In this document: piece by piece, positions 44,499-53,355 of the stretch
Layout of the letters: each line of letters starts with the position of its first letter
Position numbering within the stretch: the first letter of the stretch is position 1
Assembly: GCA_035944555.1 (NCBI GenBank)
Contig: DASZAY010000031.1
Location: 186,001 to 250,000 of the forward strand
Length of the DNA stretch: 64,000 bases
From: CADCWK01 sp035944555
GTDB taxonomy: Bacteria > Chloroflexota > Chloroflexia > Thermomicrobiales > UBA6265
Direction of reading: 5' to 3'
Notes under the pieces: generated by a model
Told to the model about the DNA's origin: nothing
What the model saw: the letters and a program-made list of their open reading frames with translations, nothing else
Databases searched by the model: none
Made by a program: the position numbers and the translations under genes

Positions 44499-44504
44499 GC
44501 AGCC

Positions 44505-44532
44505 CCGGTCAACCGCCAGAAGCGGTTACCGG
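44505..44532. terminator. hairpin between convergent genes
   Basis: CCGGT (44505-44509) and AACCGC (44511-44516) pair with GCGGTT (44522-44527) and ACCGG (44528-44532), with one bulged C. It overlaps the pyridoxal kinase stop codon. Confidence 0.5.
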
Positions 44533-45503
44533 ACGCGCTCGGCCGGGAAGGTCTCGTCCGGATGGAGCAGCTTGCCCGCCGACGCGACCAGCCGCATCTC
44601 GGGGACATTCGCCGCGCCGGTGATCGTCAGGACGGCGTACGTCCCGCCGGCCGCGGCCGTCAGCGCGTCCGGGATGGCGGCACCCTGGAACCAGTGGGCG
44701 GCGAACAGGGCGGTGTAGACGTCGCCCGTCCCGACCGGGGTGAAGTCCAACCGGGGCGTCCGGACTCGCCAGGCGCCGTCAGCCGTCACGCCGTAGATGT
44801 CGAGCGAATCGTCCGGAGTGTCCTCCAACCGGGTGCCGGTCACGACGACGACCCCGATCCCGGACTCAACCAGCTCGGCGGCCGCGGCCAGCAATCCCTC
44901 CCGGGTGGTGACCTCGGTGCCGGTCAGTACGCCGAACTCGAACTGGTTGGGGGTGATCGCGTCGGCCAGCGGGACCAACTCGTCCCGGAACTTCTGCGGC
45001 AGCGCGGGATCGACGTAGATGCCCGGGGTGTCGCCCATCACCGGGTCACACAGGTAGCGCAGCGCCGGATTGGTCGCCTTCGACTCGCGGACCCAGTCGC
45101 GGACCGCGTCGGCCGTGCCGGGGTCCCCGAGGTAGCCGGTGATCACGCCGGCGGCGAACGCGGGCAGGTTGCGCTCGGTCAGGCCCTGGAGCAGATCACG
45201 GATTAGCCGCGGCTGAACGAACTCGCCCCGCATCGTCGGATAGCCCGGGTGGTTGCTCAGCATCGTCGTCGGGATGTCGACCACCTCGATGCCGGCGACC
45301 TGCAGCGGGAAGATCGCAGCGTCATTGCCGACGTGCCCATAGGCCACGTGCGACTGAATCGTCAGCACGACCGGGTCGACCGGGGGGCGGTCCTCGGCCC
45401 GGTGGACATTGAGATTGGCCTCGGCCTGGGCTTCGCTCATCTCGTTGGCGGTCTCGACCGCGCCGCGCGTGACCTCCTGGTCCGTCGATCGTTTGGCTGG
45501 CAT
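44526..45503 (-). CDS. pdxY: pyridoxal/pyridoxine kinase
   Basis: 325 residues. A ribokinase-fold kinase of vitamin B6 salvage: VLTIQSHVAYGHVGNDAAIFPLQ near 45, LCDPVMGD near 155, ITPNQFEFGVLTG near 185, and the catalytic VGTGDVYTALFAAHW near 270 (Asp base with the anion-hole GTGD). It is about 40 residues longer than E. coli PdxY because of a polar N-terminal extension rich in Ala and Glu. ATG at 45503 (MPAKRST) follows AGGAGGAGCCAGG; a frame to 45536 is less likely. No pdx pathway genes are adjacent. Confidence 0.92.
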   Translation of the reverse strand: MPAKRSTDQEVTRGAVETANEMSEAQAEANLNVHRAEDRPPVDPVVLTIQSHVAYGHVGNDAAIFPLQVAGIEVVDIPTTMLSNHPGYPTMRGEFVQPRLIRDLLQGLTERNLPAFAAGVITGYLGDPGTADAVRDWVRESKATNPALRYLCDPVMGDTPGIYVDPALPQKFRDELVPLADAITPNQFEFGVLTGTEVTTREGLLAAAAELVESGIGVVVVTGTRLEDTPDDSLDIYGVTADGAWRVRTPRLDFTPVGTGDVYTALFAAHWFQGAAIPDALTAAAGGTYAVLTITGAANVPEMRLVASAGKLLHPDETFPAERVR

Positions 45504-45610
45504 CCTGGCTCCTCCTGCCCGTGTCATCTCATCCAATGCCGGACAGCGTACCGCAGCGATGCCGGGGACGGCCCTGCCAATCCCCGGTCAGTGACGCGAT
45601 TGGATGGACG

Positions 45611-46342
45611 TCAGGCATCACTACGACGCAGGCGATGGAGACCGACAAGGGCGTTGGCATCGGCCGGGTCGGGATACGGGCCGGGGTGATCGATGGACGG
45701 ACCGGCCCACCCGGCATCCGAGGCCGACATCAGGAACCGGGCGGCGGCCTCGCGACCCGGCTCGGCAATCCAGAGCGTTCCTCCCGGCGCCATGACATGC
45801 GTCACCAGGTCGAGCAGCGGGGCGATGTCGCGGGTCTCATAGAGCCCATCGGCGACGAGGACGACGTCATAGTTCCCGGCGCTCTCCGCCAGGAACCCCG
45901 CGTCGGGCTGGCGCCAGTTCAACCACGAGACGCCGTCCGGCTCGCGGCCGGCATTGACCAGGGTGTTGTATCGACAGAGGGTCAGGGAGTCCAGCGCGTA
46001 GTCCGTGACGGTCAGGCGGGCGCCGGCAAGGACCGCGCCCGCGGCTGTCGTACCGGCTCCGCAGCCGAGCTCCAGGACCCTGCGGTCCGCTACGGTCTCA
46101 GGCTCGGCCAGGATGGCGTCAGCAAGAGCGATCCCGCTCGGCCAGATCTCCGCCCAGTAGGGCAGGTTCTGCTCCGGGTCGTCGGCGATCTGGTCAAGCA
46201 GCGCGTCCATGTTGACCGGACGGGTCATTGCCAGGTGCCGTCCCGACCAGGCGAGCGGGATGGTCTCATCGATCAGGGGGCCGATCGCGGCAACCTCGCG
46301 GCGGAGGCGGTTGATCCCGTCAGCGGGAGTGGATTCATTCAT
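45611..46342 (-). CDS. class I SAM-dependent methyltransferase (METTL21-like)
   Basis: 243 residues. LPYWAEIWPSGIALAD near 60 and VLELGCGAGTTAAG near 90 (SAM-binding motif I) are the pattern of the lysine-methyltransferase-like METTL21/METTL23 group. Motif II acidic residue follows in LTVTDY, and YDVVLVADGLYE near 160 is motif IV. Many bacterial members methylate proteins, but the target is unknown. ATG at 46342 follows AGGATGTGACC, so the 46348 GTG is not needed. It lies 108 bases after pdxY on the same strand. Confidence 0.85.
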   Translation of the reverse strand: MNESTPADGINRLRREVAAIGPLIDETIPLAWSGRHLAMTRPVNMDALLDQIADDPEQNLPYWAEIWPSGIALADAILAEPETVADRRVLELGCGAGTTAAGAVLAGARLTVTDYALDSLTLCRYNTLVNAGREPDGVSWLNWRQPDAGFLAESAGNYDVVLVADGLYETRDIAPLLDLVTHVMAPGGTLWIAEPGREAAARFLMSASDAGWAGPSIDHPGPYPDPADANALVGLHRLRRSDA

Positions 46343-46391
46343 GGTCACATCCTACTCGCATGGGAGCGTTGTGGAGACATCCACCAATGAC

Positions 46392-46432
46392 GACGGGTCG
46401 CCGCCCCGGTTGTCCGGAGACGACGACCCGTC
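46392..46432 (-). terminator. hairpin after the DHA2 MFS gene
   Basis: GACGGGTCG (46392-46400) and CGACCCGTC (46424-46432), with a small inner CCGG-ttgt-CCGG stem, 24 bases beyond the MFS stop. Confidence 0.55.
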
Positions 46433-46455
46433 AGGCTGGACGGTGTTGGCGTGGA

Positions 46456-48072
46456 TCAGTGGCCGGCGAACACCGGCTGCTGGACCCCTTCCTCACCCGC
46501 CTCTGGTTTCCCTTGGTCCTTGAGCGGGATCTCACGCATGAAGAACGCGACGACCAGGGCGATGACGCAGAACGGGACTGCCCAGAGGAATACCGTCCCG
46601 AGCGCATCGGAGAATGCGGTCTGGACGATGCCACGGATTGGATCGGGCAGCGCCTGGATGGCCTCGACGTTGTTGGTATCGACGGCCGGGGCACCGGCGG
46701 ATGCCGCTTCAGTGTTCTGCGGCTGCGACGCCAGACCAGAAGCCACGTTACTGGCGATCTGGCTGGCCAGGATCGCGCCGAACAGCGCCGTGCCGATCGA
46801 GCCGCCGAGGCTTCGGAAGAACGTCACGGACGAGGTCGCTGCGCCCATGTCCCGGATCGAGACCGAGTTCTGGACCGCCGTGTTGATCACCTGGAACGAC
46901 TGGCCGAGGCCGAAGCCGAACAGGAACATCAGGATGGCGATCAGCCAGTAGGACATGTCAGGGCTGATGAAGGACAGCGCCCCGAGCGAGACGATCAGGA
47001 TCACCGCTCCGGCGATCGGGTAGATCTTGTAGCGGCCCGTCTTGCCCATCAGGAGACCGGAGCCCGTGGCGCTCAGGGTGATGCCCAGCACCGCAGGGAT
47101 CAGGGCCAGGCCGGATTCGGTCGCGCTCCAGCCCTTGACGGCCTGGAAATAGACCGGCAGGAAGATCAGGGCGCTGAACATGGCGACGCCGGAGACGGTC
47201 GCGTAGATGTTGCTGACCGTGAAGACGTTGCCACGCCAGAGGTGCATCGGAATGATCGGCTCCGGCACGCGGAGCTCGGCGAGGACGAAGGCGATGGTGA
47301 GCACCACGAACAGCGCGACCAACGCCATACCCTGCCAGGCCAGCCAGCCGTACTCGTCGCCGGCCCAGTTGAGATACAGCAGGAGCGCGGTGACCGCTCC
47401 GACGATCAGCGTCGCGCCGGCATAGTCAACGGACGCCTGGCGTCGGATCCGCGGGATCTTCAGGTTGGCCGAGGTGATATAGAAGGCCACGATACCGATC
47501 GGGATGTTGATGAAGAAGATCCATCGCCAGCCCGGCCCGTCGGTGAAGAAGCCGCCGAGGAGCGGTCCGGCAATGCTGGACACGCCGAAGACGGCGCCGA
47601 ACAACCCGCCGTACTTGCCGCGATCCCGGGGCGGGATGATGTCACCGATGATCGCGAGACCAAGCGCGAACAGGCCACCGCCGCCGATGCCCTGGATGGC
47701 CCGGAACACGATCAGCTGGAACATGTCCTGGGCGACGCCGCACAGCAGCGAGCCGATGATGAAGATACCAATGGAGATCTGGAAGATCAGGCGGCGCCCG
47801 TAGAGGTCGGAGATCTTGCCCCAGAGCGGCGTCACGGCCGTCGAGGTCAGCAGGTAGGCGGTAACCACCCAGGACAGGTGATTCAACCCGCCGAGCTCGG
47901 ACGTGATCCGGGGGAGCGCCGTGCCGACGACACTCTGATCGAGCGCGCCGAGGAAGACGCCGGCCAGGATACCCGCCATGACCTTCATGATCTGGTCATG
48001 GGGCAGATAGGTCGGGGACTCGTCGAAATCGACGCCACCCTGATTGTTCGCGACCGCAGGTCTCTCAGCCAT
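46456..48072 (-). CDS. DHA2-family (EmrB/QacA-like) drug-efflux MFS pump
   Basis: 538 residues with 14 membrane segments, typical of DHA2 drug:H+ antiporters. LDQSVVGTALPRITSEL in helix 1, motif A GKISDLYGRRLIF, RAIQGIGGGGLFALG, and motif C GVSSIAGPLLGGFFTDGPGWRW near 155 are the marks; the conserved LDxxVVxxALP acid lies in helix 1. It should export toxic organic compounds in exchange for protons. ATG at 48072 follows GGAGTCGTTGAAG; a TTG at 48078 is possible. No regulator is adjacent on this side, but it is 255 bases downstream of the DrrAB operon. Confidence 0.92.
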   Translation of the reverse strand: MAERPAVANNQGGVDFDESPTYLPHDQIMKVMAGILAGVFLGALDQSVVGTALPRITSELGGLNHLSWVVTAYLLTSTAVTPLWGKISDLYGRRLIFQISIGIFIIGSLLCGVAQDMFQLIVFRAIQGIGGGGLFALGLAIIGDIIPPRDRGKYGGLFGAVFGVSSIAGPLLGGFFTDGPGWRWIFFINIPIGIVAFYITSANLKIPRIRRQASVDYAGATLIVGAVTALLLYLNWAGDEYGWLAWQGMALVALFVVLTIAFVLAELRVPEPIIPMHLWRGNVFTVSNIYATVSGVAMFSALIFLPVYFQAVKGWSATESGLALIPAVLGITLSATGSGLLMGKTGRYKIYPIAGAVILIVSLGALSFISPDMSYWLIAILMFLFGFGLGQSFQVINTAVQNSVSIRDMGAATSSVTFFRSLGGSIGTALFGAILASQIASNVASGLASQPQNTEAASAGAPAVDTNNVEAIQALPDPIRGIVQTAFSDALGTVFLWAVPFCVIALVVAFFMREIPLKDQGKPEAGEEGVQQPVFAGH

Positions 48073-48253
48073 CTTCAACGACTCCGGTCCGTCTCCGGAC
48101 CTCCTACGCGGTTACCCGCGACAAACCTGCGCCGTTGCAGTATCCAAGCGACCGTTCGGAACGCGAGCGGCCGGCGACTATACGCATGGTCAATGGATGA
48201 GGTCAAGGGTCTGCCCGCGGGCCGGTCGTGCGGCCGGACCCGGGACGCTCGAA

Positions 48254-48282
48254 GACGGGGCGACCTCGGCGGTCACCCCGTC
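48254..48282 (-). terminator. hairpin after the ABC-2 exporter operon
   Basis: GACGGGG and CCCCGTC (48254-48260, 48276-48282) with an inner GACC/GGTC stem and a 1x1 mismatch, about 45 bases past the permease stop. Confidence 0.5.
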
Positions 48283-48326
48283 CTGTTTCCACCCGGCTGG
48301 TGTCCGCCTCGCGAGCCAGCCAGGCT

Positions 48327-49196
48327 CTAGCGGCTGACCACCTGCCGGTACTTCCAGATCGCGGCCGGCATGAACACGGCGAGGATCAGCAGCGACCAGA
48401 TCAGCGCCGCCGCGACGGGGTGCTGCATCGGCCAGGCGCCCTGCTGGAGCGCGGGAACGTTGTTGCCGAACAGGACCCGACATGCCGCGACGACCGCGCT
48501 GATCGGGTTCCACTCCGCGACGATCTGCAGGAAGCGCGGCATCGTCGCGGTCGGCACGAAGGCGTTGGAGAGAAACGTCAACGGGAAGAAGGCGATGAAG
48601 CCGAAGGCCTGCGCCCCCTCGACACTCCGGACGCTCAGCCCGATGAATACCCCGACCCAACTCATCGCATAGCCGAACAGCAACAGCAGCGCGAACCCGG
48701 CCAACCCGCTCAGGATGCCGTCCTCGATCCGCCAGCCAATCAGCAGACCGGACAGCGCCAGCACCACCGCGCCGAGCATGCTCTGGACGAGGTCGGAACC
48801 GGTCCGCCCAAGCAGCACGGCCGCACGGGAGATCGGCAGGGACCGGAACCGGTCCATGATCCCTTTGGCCATGTCATCGGCCGTCCCGATCGACGTGCTG
48901 ATGTAGAGGGCGCCGATCGACTGGACGAAGATGCCCGCCATCAGGAAGTTGGCGTAGTCGATTCCGTCCGGCAGGGCGATGGCGCCGCCGAAGACGTAGG
49001 CGAACAGCACGACGAACATGATCGGCTGGATGGTGACGTCGGACAGCTTCTCGGGCTGCCGGCGTATCTGCGTCAGATTCCGCCGCATGATCGTCACGGC
49101 GTCGGTGAGTGTCCAGCGCAGGCTGGACAGGGCGGAGGGCCGGGCGCTCGGCACCGCGACTCCGCGGGCCATTTCCGTGGGAAGTGACTGGGCCAT
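48327..49196 (-). CDS. ABC-2 type permease (DrrB-like)
   Basis: 289 residues with six membrane segments. An N-terminal cytoplasmic part precedes LTQIRRQPEKLSDVTIQPIMFVVLFAYVFGGAI. The conserved middle has DDMAKGIMDRFRSLPISRAAVLLGR near 105-130, and SVEGAQAFGFIAFFPLTFLSNAFVP near 195-220 resembles DrrB. It pairs with the ATPase next door as an exporter of a hydrophobic drug or metabolite. Its ATG overlaps the ATPase stop by one base (TGATG), so translation is coupled. A hairpin follows. Confidence 0.92.
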   Translation of the reverse strand: MAQSLPTEMARGVAVPSARPSALSSLRWTLTDAVTIMRRNLTQIRRQPEKLSDVTIQPIMFVVLFAYVFGGAIALPDGIDYANFLMAGIFVQSIGALYISTSIGTADDMAKGIMDRFRSLPISRAAVLLGRTGSDLVQSMLGAVVLALSGLLIGWRIEDGILSGLAGFALLLLFGYAMSWVGVFIGLSVRSVEGAQAFGFIAFFPLTFLSNAFVPTATMPRFLQIVAEWNPISAVVAACRVLFGNNVPALQQGAWPMQHPVAAALIWSLLILAVFMPAAIWKYRQVVSR

Positions 49197-50191
49197 CAGG
49201 CAGCCTCCTCGTGGGTCGCGGCGCTGGTGTCCTGGCCAGTCAGCCGCATGAAGACATCGTCCAGGGTCGGGCGGCGGAGCGCGACGTCGCGGATCGCGAT
49301 ATCGGCGTCATCCATCAGGCGGACCAGGCGCACCAGCGTGTCGGCACCGTCGGGCGCGGCGAGCGCCAGGCCGCCGTCGACCTCCGTCCGGTTGACCTCC
49401 CCGCCGAACGTCTTCTGAATCAGCGAGATCACCTCGCCGATGCGTCCCGGGTCGCCGATGACGAGATCGATCGCCTCGCCACCAACCTGCTTCTTAAGCT
49501 GATCGGGCGTGCCCTCGGCCACGATGCGGCCGTGATCGATCACCACGATGTCGTCGGCCAGCCGGTCGGCCTCGTCGAGGTACTGCGTCGTCAGCAGCAA
49601 CGTGGTTCCGCCAGCCACCAGGCCCTCGAGCACGTCCCACATTCCGACCCGGCTGCGCGGATCGAGGCCGGTCGTCGGCTCGTCCAGGAAGATCACCGGC
49701 GGCTCGGCGATCAGTGACGCCGCGATATCCAGCCGGCGGCGCATCCCGCCGGAGTAGGTCTTCGCGGGACGCCGGGCGGCATCCGTCAGGTCGAACCGCT
49801 CGAGGAGCGCGTGCGCCCGCCGCTTCGCTTCCGATCCGGCCAGGTGATAGAGCCGCCCGACCATCATCAGGTTCTCTTCGCCGGTCAGCAGCTCGTCCAC
49901 TGCGGCGAACTGGCCGGTCAGGCCGATGGACCGCCGGACATCGTGCGCCTGGTCGATGATGTCGAACCCGGCGACGCGTCCCGTACCGCTGTCCGGCCGC
50001 AGGAGGGTCGTCAGCATCCGGACCGTCGTCGTCTTGCCAGCGCCGTTCGGACCAAGGATGCCGGTCACCGTCCCGGTCCGGACGGCGAGGTCGACCCCAT
50101 TGACCGCGACCTTCTCGCCATACCGCTTGGTGAGGCCCGTCGCCTCGACGGCATACATCCCATGGGGCGCGTTCCGCCCGTTGATACTCAT
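49196..50191 (-). CDS. ABC transporter ATPase (DrrA-like)
   Basis: 331 residues. Walker A GILGPNGAGKTTTVRM near 45-55, Q-loop GLTGQFAAVDELLTG, signature TYSGGMRRRLDIA near 150, Walker B VIFLDEPTTGLDP near 170, and switch His region TTQYLDEAD. The C-terminal ~90 residues are the DrrA-type extension. It powers the neighbouring permease. ATG at 50191 follows GAGGGAGGAACC; a longer frame to 50404 overlaps the operator and is not used. It diverges from a TetR gene across a 29-base palindrome, so it is almost certainly repressed by that TetR. Confidence 0.93.
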   Translation of the reverse strand: MSINGRNAPHGMYAVEATGLTKRYGEKVAVNGVDLAVRTGTVTGILGPNGAGKTTTVRMLTTLLRPDSGTGRVAGFDIIDQAHDVRRSIGLTGQFAAVDELLTGEENLMMVGRLYHLAGSEAKRRAHALLERFDLTDAARRPAKTYSGGMRRRLDIAASLIAEPPVIFLDEPTTGLDPRSRVGMWDVLEGLVAGGTTLLLTTQYLDEADRLADDIVVIDHGRIVAEGTPDQLKKQVGGEAIDLVIGDPGRIGEVISLIQKTFGGEVNRTEVDGGLALAAPDGADTLVRLVRLMDDADIAIRDVALRRPTLDDVFMRLTGQDTSAATHEEAA

Positions 50192-50330
50192 GGTTCCTCC
50201 CTCTGATACCCTGTTCGTACGCGGGTTTTCAGTGTACAAGCGCATTGGGACAAGGGAAGCCCCGTTTGGCACGGATGTTCGACATCGCGCAAGATCGAAG
50301 AAGTGCCCCGCGCATCCCGGCGCATGAGTC

Positions 50331-50359
50331 GTACACCGTACGATCGTCGTACGGTGTAC
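50331..50359. promoter_or_regulatory. 29-base palindromic operator of the TetR/DrrAB divergent promoter
   Basis: Arms of 13 bases (50331-50343 and 50347-50359, beginning GTACACCGTACGA) match perfectly around a TCG centre. It lies 67 bases before the TetR gene and 139 before the ABC ATPase gene. A second GTAC-centred pair lies near 50218-50240. Confidence 0.7.
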
Positions 50360-50426
50360 CATAGACAGGCGTCGACCGGATGTCAACGGGTCATGGCACA
50401 TCACACCTCAGGAGCAACAGGCCGGC

Positions 50427-51236
50427 GTGACGGACGATGGAAAAGGGACGGCGTCAGCGGCGGACGCGAACGGTGAGGCTGGTGTTCGCCCATCGGTCTG
50501 GGACCGCCCGGAGCGCCCTGCCCGGCCAGACCGGAACGCGCTGAGCCGGGAGCAGATCGTCCGGGCGGCGATCGAGCTGATCGACCGGGAGGGACCGGAG
50601 GCGCTCTCGATGCGCCGGCTGGCGGCGAGCATGGGCGTCGGCGCGATGTCGCTCTACTGGCACGTCGAGCGCAAGGCGGACCTGCTCGAGCTGGTCGCGG
50701 ACGCGATCTTCGGGGAGCTGGATCTGCCCGTGGAACCGTCCGGGGACTGGCGGACTGACCTCCGCCTGATCGCGCTCGCGACGCGGGCGCTGTTCATCCG
50801 GCATCCGTGGCTCCTCCAGTCCATGGGGAGCGGCGTGCCGCATACCGGCCCGAACTTCCTCCGCCACGTCGAGTTCACCTTCGCGTCGCTGGCCCGGCTC
50901 GGAGTCCCAATGCCGATGATGCTCGCGACCGCCGGTGCGGTCGACAGCTACGTGTTCGGCTCGACCCTGGAGCAGGCGATGGAGGCTAATTTGCCCTCCG
51001 ACCCGGACGAGCGCTCTGCCCTGTCGGCCAGCTACATCGCGGCCATCGATCGCGGCGACTACCCGACCCTGTCGACGATGCGGGATATCTTCCTGGACTG
51101 GAACGAGTCCGCCGAGGCCACCGAGGAGCGCTTCATCTACGGGCTCGATGCGCTGCTGGATGGCCTCGGTCGGCGGCTATCAGACGCGGGGTACCTGCCC
51201 TGTACAGAGGAACACGACGATGGCGAAGCGAGTTGA
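50427..51236 (+). CDS. TetR-family regulator with TetR-type C-terminal domain
   Basis: 269 residues. The helix-turn-helix lies near 40-85: REQIVRAAIELIDREGPEA, then MRRLAASMGVGAMSLYWHVERKADLLELV, including the TetR recognition SLYWHV. The C-terminal half (WRTDLRLIALATRALFIRHPWLLQSM onward) is the TetR_C ligand-binding type. It probably represses the DrrAB exporter and itself from the 29-base palindrome and may be relieved by the exported drug. The start is GTG at 50427; CTCAGGAG lies 10 bases further than ideal. The hydrolase gene overlaps its end by 17 bases. Confidence 0.9.
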   Translation: MTDDGKGTASAADANGEAGVRPSVWDRPERPARPDRNALSREQIVRAAIELIDREGPEALSMRRLAASMGVGAMSLYWHVERKADLLELVADAIFGELDLPVEPSGDWRTDLRLIALATRALFIRHPWLLQSMGSGVPHTGPNFLRHVEFTFASLARLGVPMPMMLATAGAVDSYVFGSTLEQAMEANLPSDPDERSALSASYIAAIDRGDYPTLSTMRDIFLDWNESAEATEERFIYGLDALLDGLGRRLSDAGYLPCTEEHDDGEAS

Positions 51237-51984
51237 TCTGAACGGTGTGGATACCTGGTACGACGAGCGCGGCACGGGCGAGCCGCTGGTGCTGCTCCAT
51301 GGTGGGCTGGTAGGCGCGAACGCGTTCGAGGCGATGGCGCCTCACCTGGAAGACCGGTTCCGCCTTTATGTGCCTGAGCGCCGGGGCCACGGGCACACCC
51401 CAGACCAACCCGGGCCGATCACATTCGACCTGATGGCCGATGACACCATCACCTTCATCGAGACGGTGGTCGGCGGACCGGTCTTCCTCGCCGGCCACAG
51501 CGACGGCGGGATCCTGACGCTGCTGATCGCGCAGCGCCGGCCCGATCTGGTCCGCAAGGCCGTCCCGATCAGCGCCTCGATGCACCACGACGTGGTGCTG
51601 GGTCTGTCTGACATGTCGGTGGAGAACGTCGTCGAGTGGATGGGCGACGACTACGCCGCGACGTCGCCCGACGGCCGGGACCACCTGCCGAAGTTTGCCG
51701 CCAAGGTGCTGCGAATGTGGCGCGAAGAGCCGGAACTGCACCCGTCCGACCTGACAGACATCTCCGTCCCGACCCTCATCATGGCGGCCGACGACGACGC
51801 GATCACGTTCGAGCACACCACGGGGCTGTTCGAGGCGATCCCCGGCGCCCAGCTGGCCATCGTCCCGGGGACGTCGCACGCGCTGATCGACGAGAAGCCG
51901 GCCCTCGTCGCCCAGCTCCTGGCCGACTTCCTCACCAATGATCCGATCGAGACGCGCATTCCGGTCCGCCGCCGCAAGGACTAG
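51220..51984 (+). CDS. alpha/beta hydrolase
   Basis: 254 residues. PLVLLHGGLVGANAFEAMAPHL at the start supplies the oxyanion hole (HGG). GHSDGG near 94 carries the nucleophile Ser, an Asp in MAADDDAITFEHT near 195 and His in PGTSHALI near 220 complete the triad. The substrate is unknown; being translated from within the TetR coding end (51220-51236) suggests it detoxifies or processes the compound that the DrrAB system handles. ATG at 51220 follows ACAGAGGAACACGACG. It is followed by a convergent hairpin. Confidence 0.88.
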   Translation: MAKRVDLNGVDTWYDERGTGEPLVLLHGGLVGANAFEAMAPHLEDRFRLYVPERRGHGHTPDQPGPITFDLMADDTITFIETVVGGPVFLAGHSDGGILTLLIAQRRPDLVRKAVPISASMHHDVVLGLSDMSVENVVEWMGDDYAATSPDGRDHLPKFAAKVLRMWREEPELHPSDLTDISVPTLIMAADDDAITFEHTTGLFEAIPGAQLAIVPGTSHALIDEKPALVAQLLADFLTNDPIETRIPVRRRKD

Positions 51985-52090
51985 CCCCGCACCCTACCAT
52001 CCCCGGTTGCCAGTACGGCCGAGCTAGGTCCGGCGCCACAGGCATCCTGCCGAACCATTCAACCCTTGGTTGGCCGCCAACGATCGTAGC

Positions 52091-52108
52091 GATGGGGCTT
52101 GCCCCATC
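52091..52108. terminator. hairpin between convergent genes
   Basis: GATGGGG and CCCCATC (52091-52097, 52102-52108) with a CTTG loop, 106 bases after the hydrolase stop and 63 bases past the 3-prime end of the sigma-partner gene. Confidence 0.5.
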
Positions 52109-52170
52109 TCGCCACGAAGGATCGACGCCCCCTGTCCCCAGCAACCTACGCCTCACTCGGCTGATCAGCT

Positions 52171-53355
52171 TTACGCCGACGGTATCACTGCAGGATTCGC
52201 AGAAGACGGACCGGCCGGTGATTGGGTCACGGTCACACCCGTATCGACGTCGCTACCTTCCTGGACCGAACTGGTGATTGTCGGCACCGGGGTTTCGACC
52301 GCGGCCGACGCGGCCAGACTACCGGCTGGTATCTGGATGGTTGGCGTTGCGGAAATCTCCAGGCTGCCTTCGGCTCTCCCATCGTGGGCCGAACCCGGCT
52401 GATTGATGGTTCCGGCCTGGAAAGTGGCGACCTGCTGAGGAGTCAGTTCCATCGCACCAAGGACAGCGCTTTCAAGTCGCTCCGGAGACCCGTTCCCTCC
52501 TGACAACCGTCCGATCGATCGGGTCTCCGACGAGTCGTCCATTGGCAGGAGTCGAGGCTGCGGGTTGGGCACTCCATTGTTAAGAAACACGATGTACTGG
52601 GCCTCGAACCGCTCGTCCTCCCAGGTCGATCCATCAGCCGAAAGACGGAAGCTACCCTCCATTCGAATCGTACTTGGGAGGAACAGGGCGTCGGGCTGAA
52701 ACTGCTCCTGAACGCTAGTTGGAGGAATGAGGGTGCTGATGTCGACGGCAACCCGACCATCTTCGGTCATTTCCCACGTACCGAACCAAGGCTCCAGCAC
52801 CCCTCGAACCTGCATGGTGACACCACCTCCGGCATTGAAGGTGATGAGCTGGTCATAGCCATTCAATGTCAGGCCACCATAGATGACCCAGGTCCCGACC
52901 ACGTCATGGCCATCCCCCGCCATCCCTTGCGCCGACGCATTCGGCACCTCCTGCCGGAGCAAATCGCCCGGGTCGGCACCAGACATTGACAAGGCGCCGA
53001 ACCCGATCATCGCAACGACCAGCGCGGCGGCGATCGTCGTCAGCGGAGAGGCCCAGCGGGATGCCGAGCGCCGGCGTTGAACAGGTGGCTCACCCAGGAC
53101 GGGGATCGCAGGTGCCGCGATGGCCGGCGCCTCCTGTCCCGCCGGCCGCGCCCACGTCGGCACCTCGCTCCGGAGATCCTGGAGCTCCGCCCAGAGGCGG
53201 TCGGTGAAGCGCGGATCGGGTCGGATCGACGCGGCGGCGCCATCGAGGTGATCGAGCAGGTCCTGTTCGGCGTTGTGGTCGTCGGTCGTCATGGCGTGGC
53301 CTTCGGGATATGTCCGCGGATCGTCGGCAGTTGGTCGGTCGTCGTCCGTATTCAT
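52171..53355 (-). CDS. membrane-bound partner of the ECF sigma factor, unknown family
   Basis: 394 residues. A cytoplasmic N-terminus (1-100, acidic at first) holds DPRFTDRLWAELQDL, the kind of short helix seen before the membrane in sigma-factor partners. One membrane segment follows near 103-128 (TTIAAALVVAMIGFGALSM), then about 260 residues outside, beta-rich, ending in a Ser/Thr/Pro-rich tail. No HxxxCxxC zinc anti-sigma motif is present, so it is not a standard ZAS protein. ATG at 53355 overlaps the sigma stop (ATGA) and GGGAGGA lies 7 bases upstream. I infer an anti-sigma role from position and topology. Confidence 0.75.
   Translation of the reverse strand: MNTDDDRPTADDPRTYPEGHAMTTDDHNAEQDLLDHLDGAAASIRPDPRFTDRLWAELQDLRSEVPTWARPAGQEAPAIAAPAIPVLGEPPVQRRRSASRWASPLTTIAAALVVAMIGFGALSMSGADPGDLLRQEVPNASAQGMAGDGHDVVGTWVIYGGLTLNGYDQLITFNAGGGVTMQVRGVLEPWFGTWEMTEDGRVAVDISTLIPPTSVQEQFQPDALFLPSTIRMEGSFRLSADGSTWEDERFEAQYIVFLNNGVPNPQPRLLPMDDSSETRSIGRLSGGNGSPERLESAVLGAMELTPQQVATFQAGTINQPGSAHDGRAEGSLEISATPTIQIPAGSLAASAAVETPVPTITSSVQEGSDVDTGVTVTQSPAGPSSANPAVIPSA

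Noticed and set aside
46360..48330. 656-codon plus-strand frame opposite the DHA2 pump
   Set aside because: Antisense shadow; its Asp/Glu/Arg-rich translation is typical of the reverse of membrane-protein codons.
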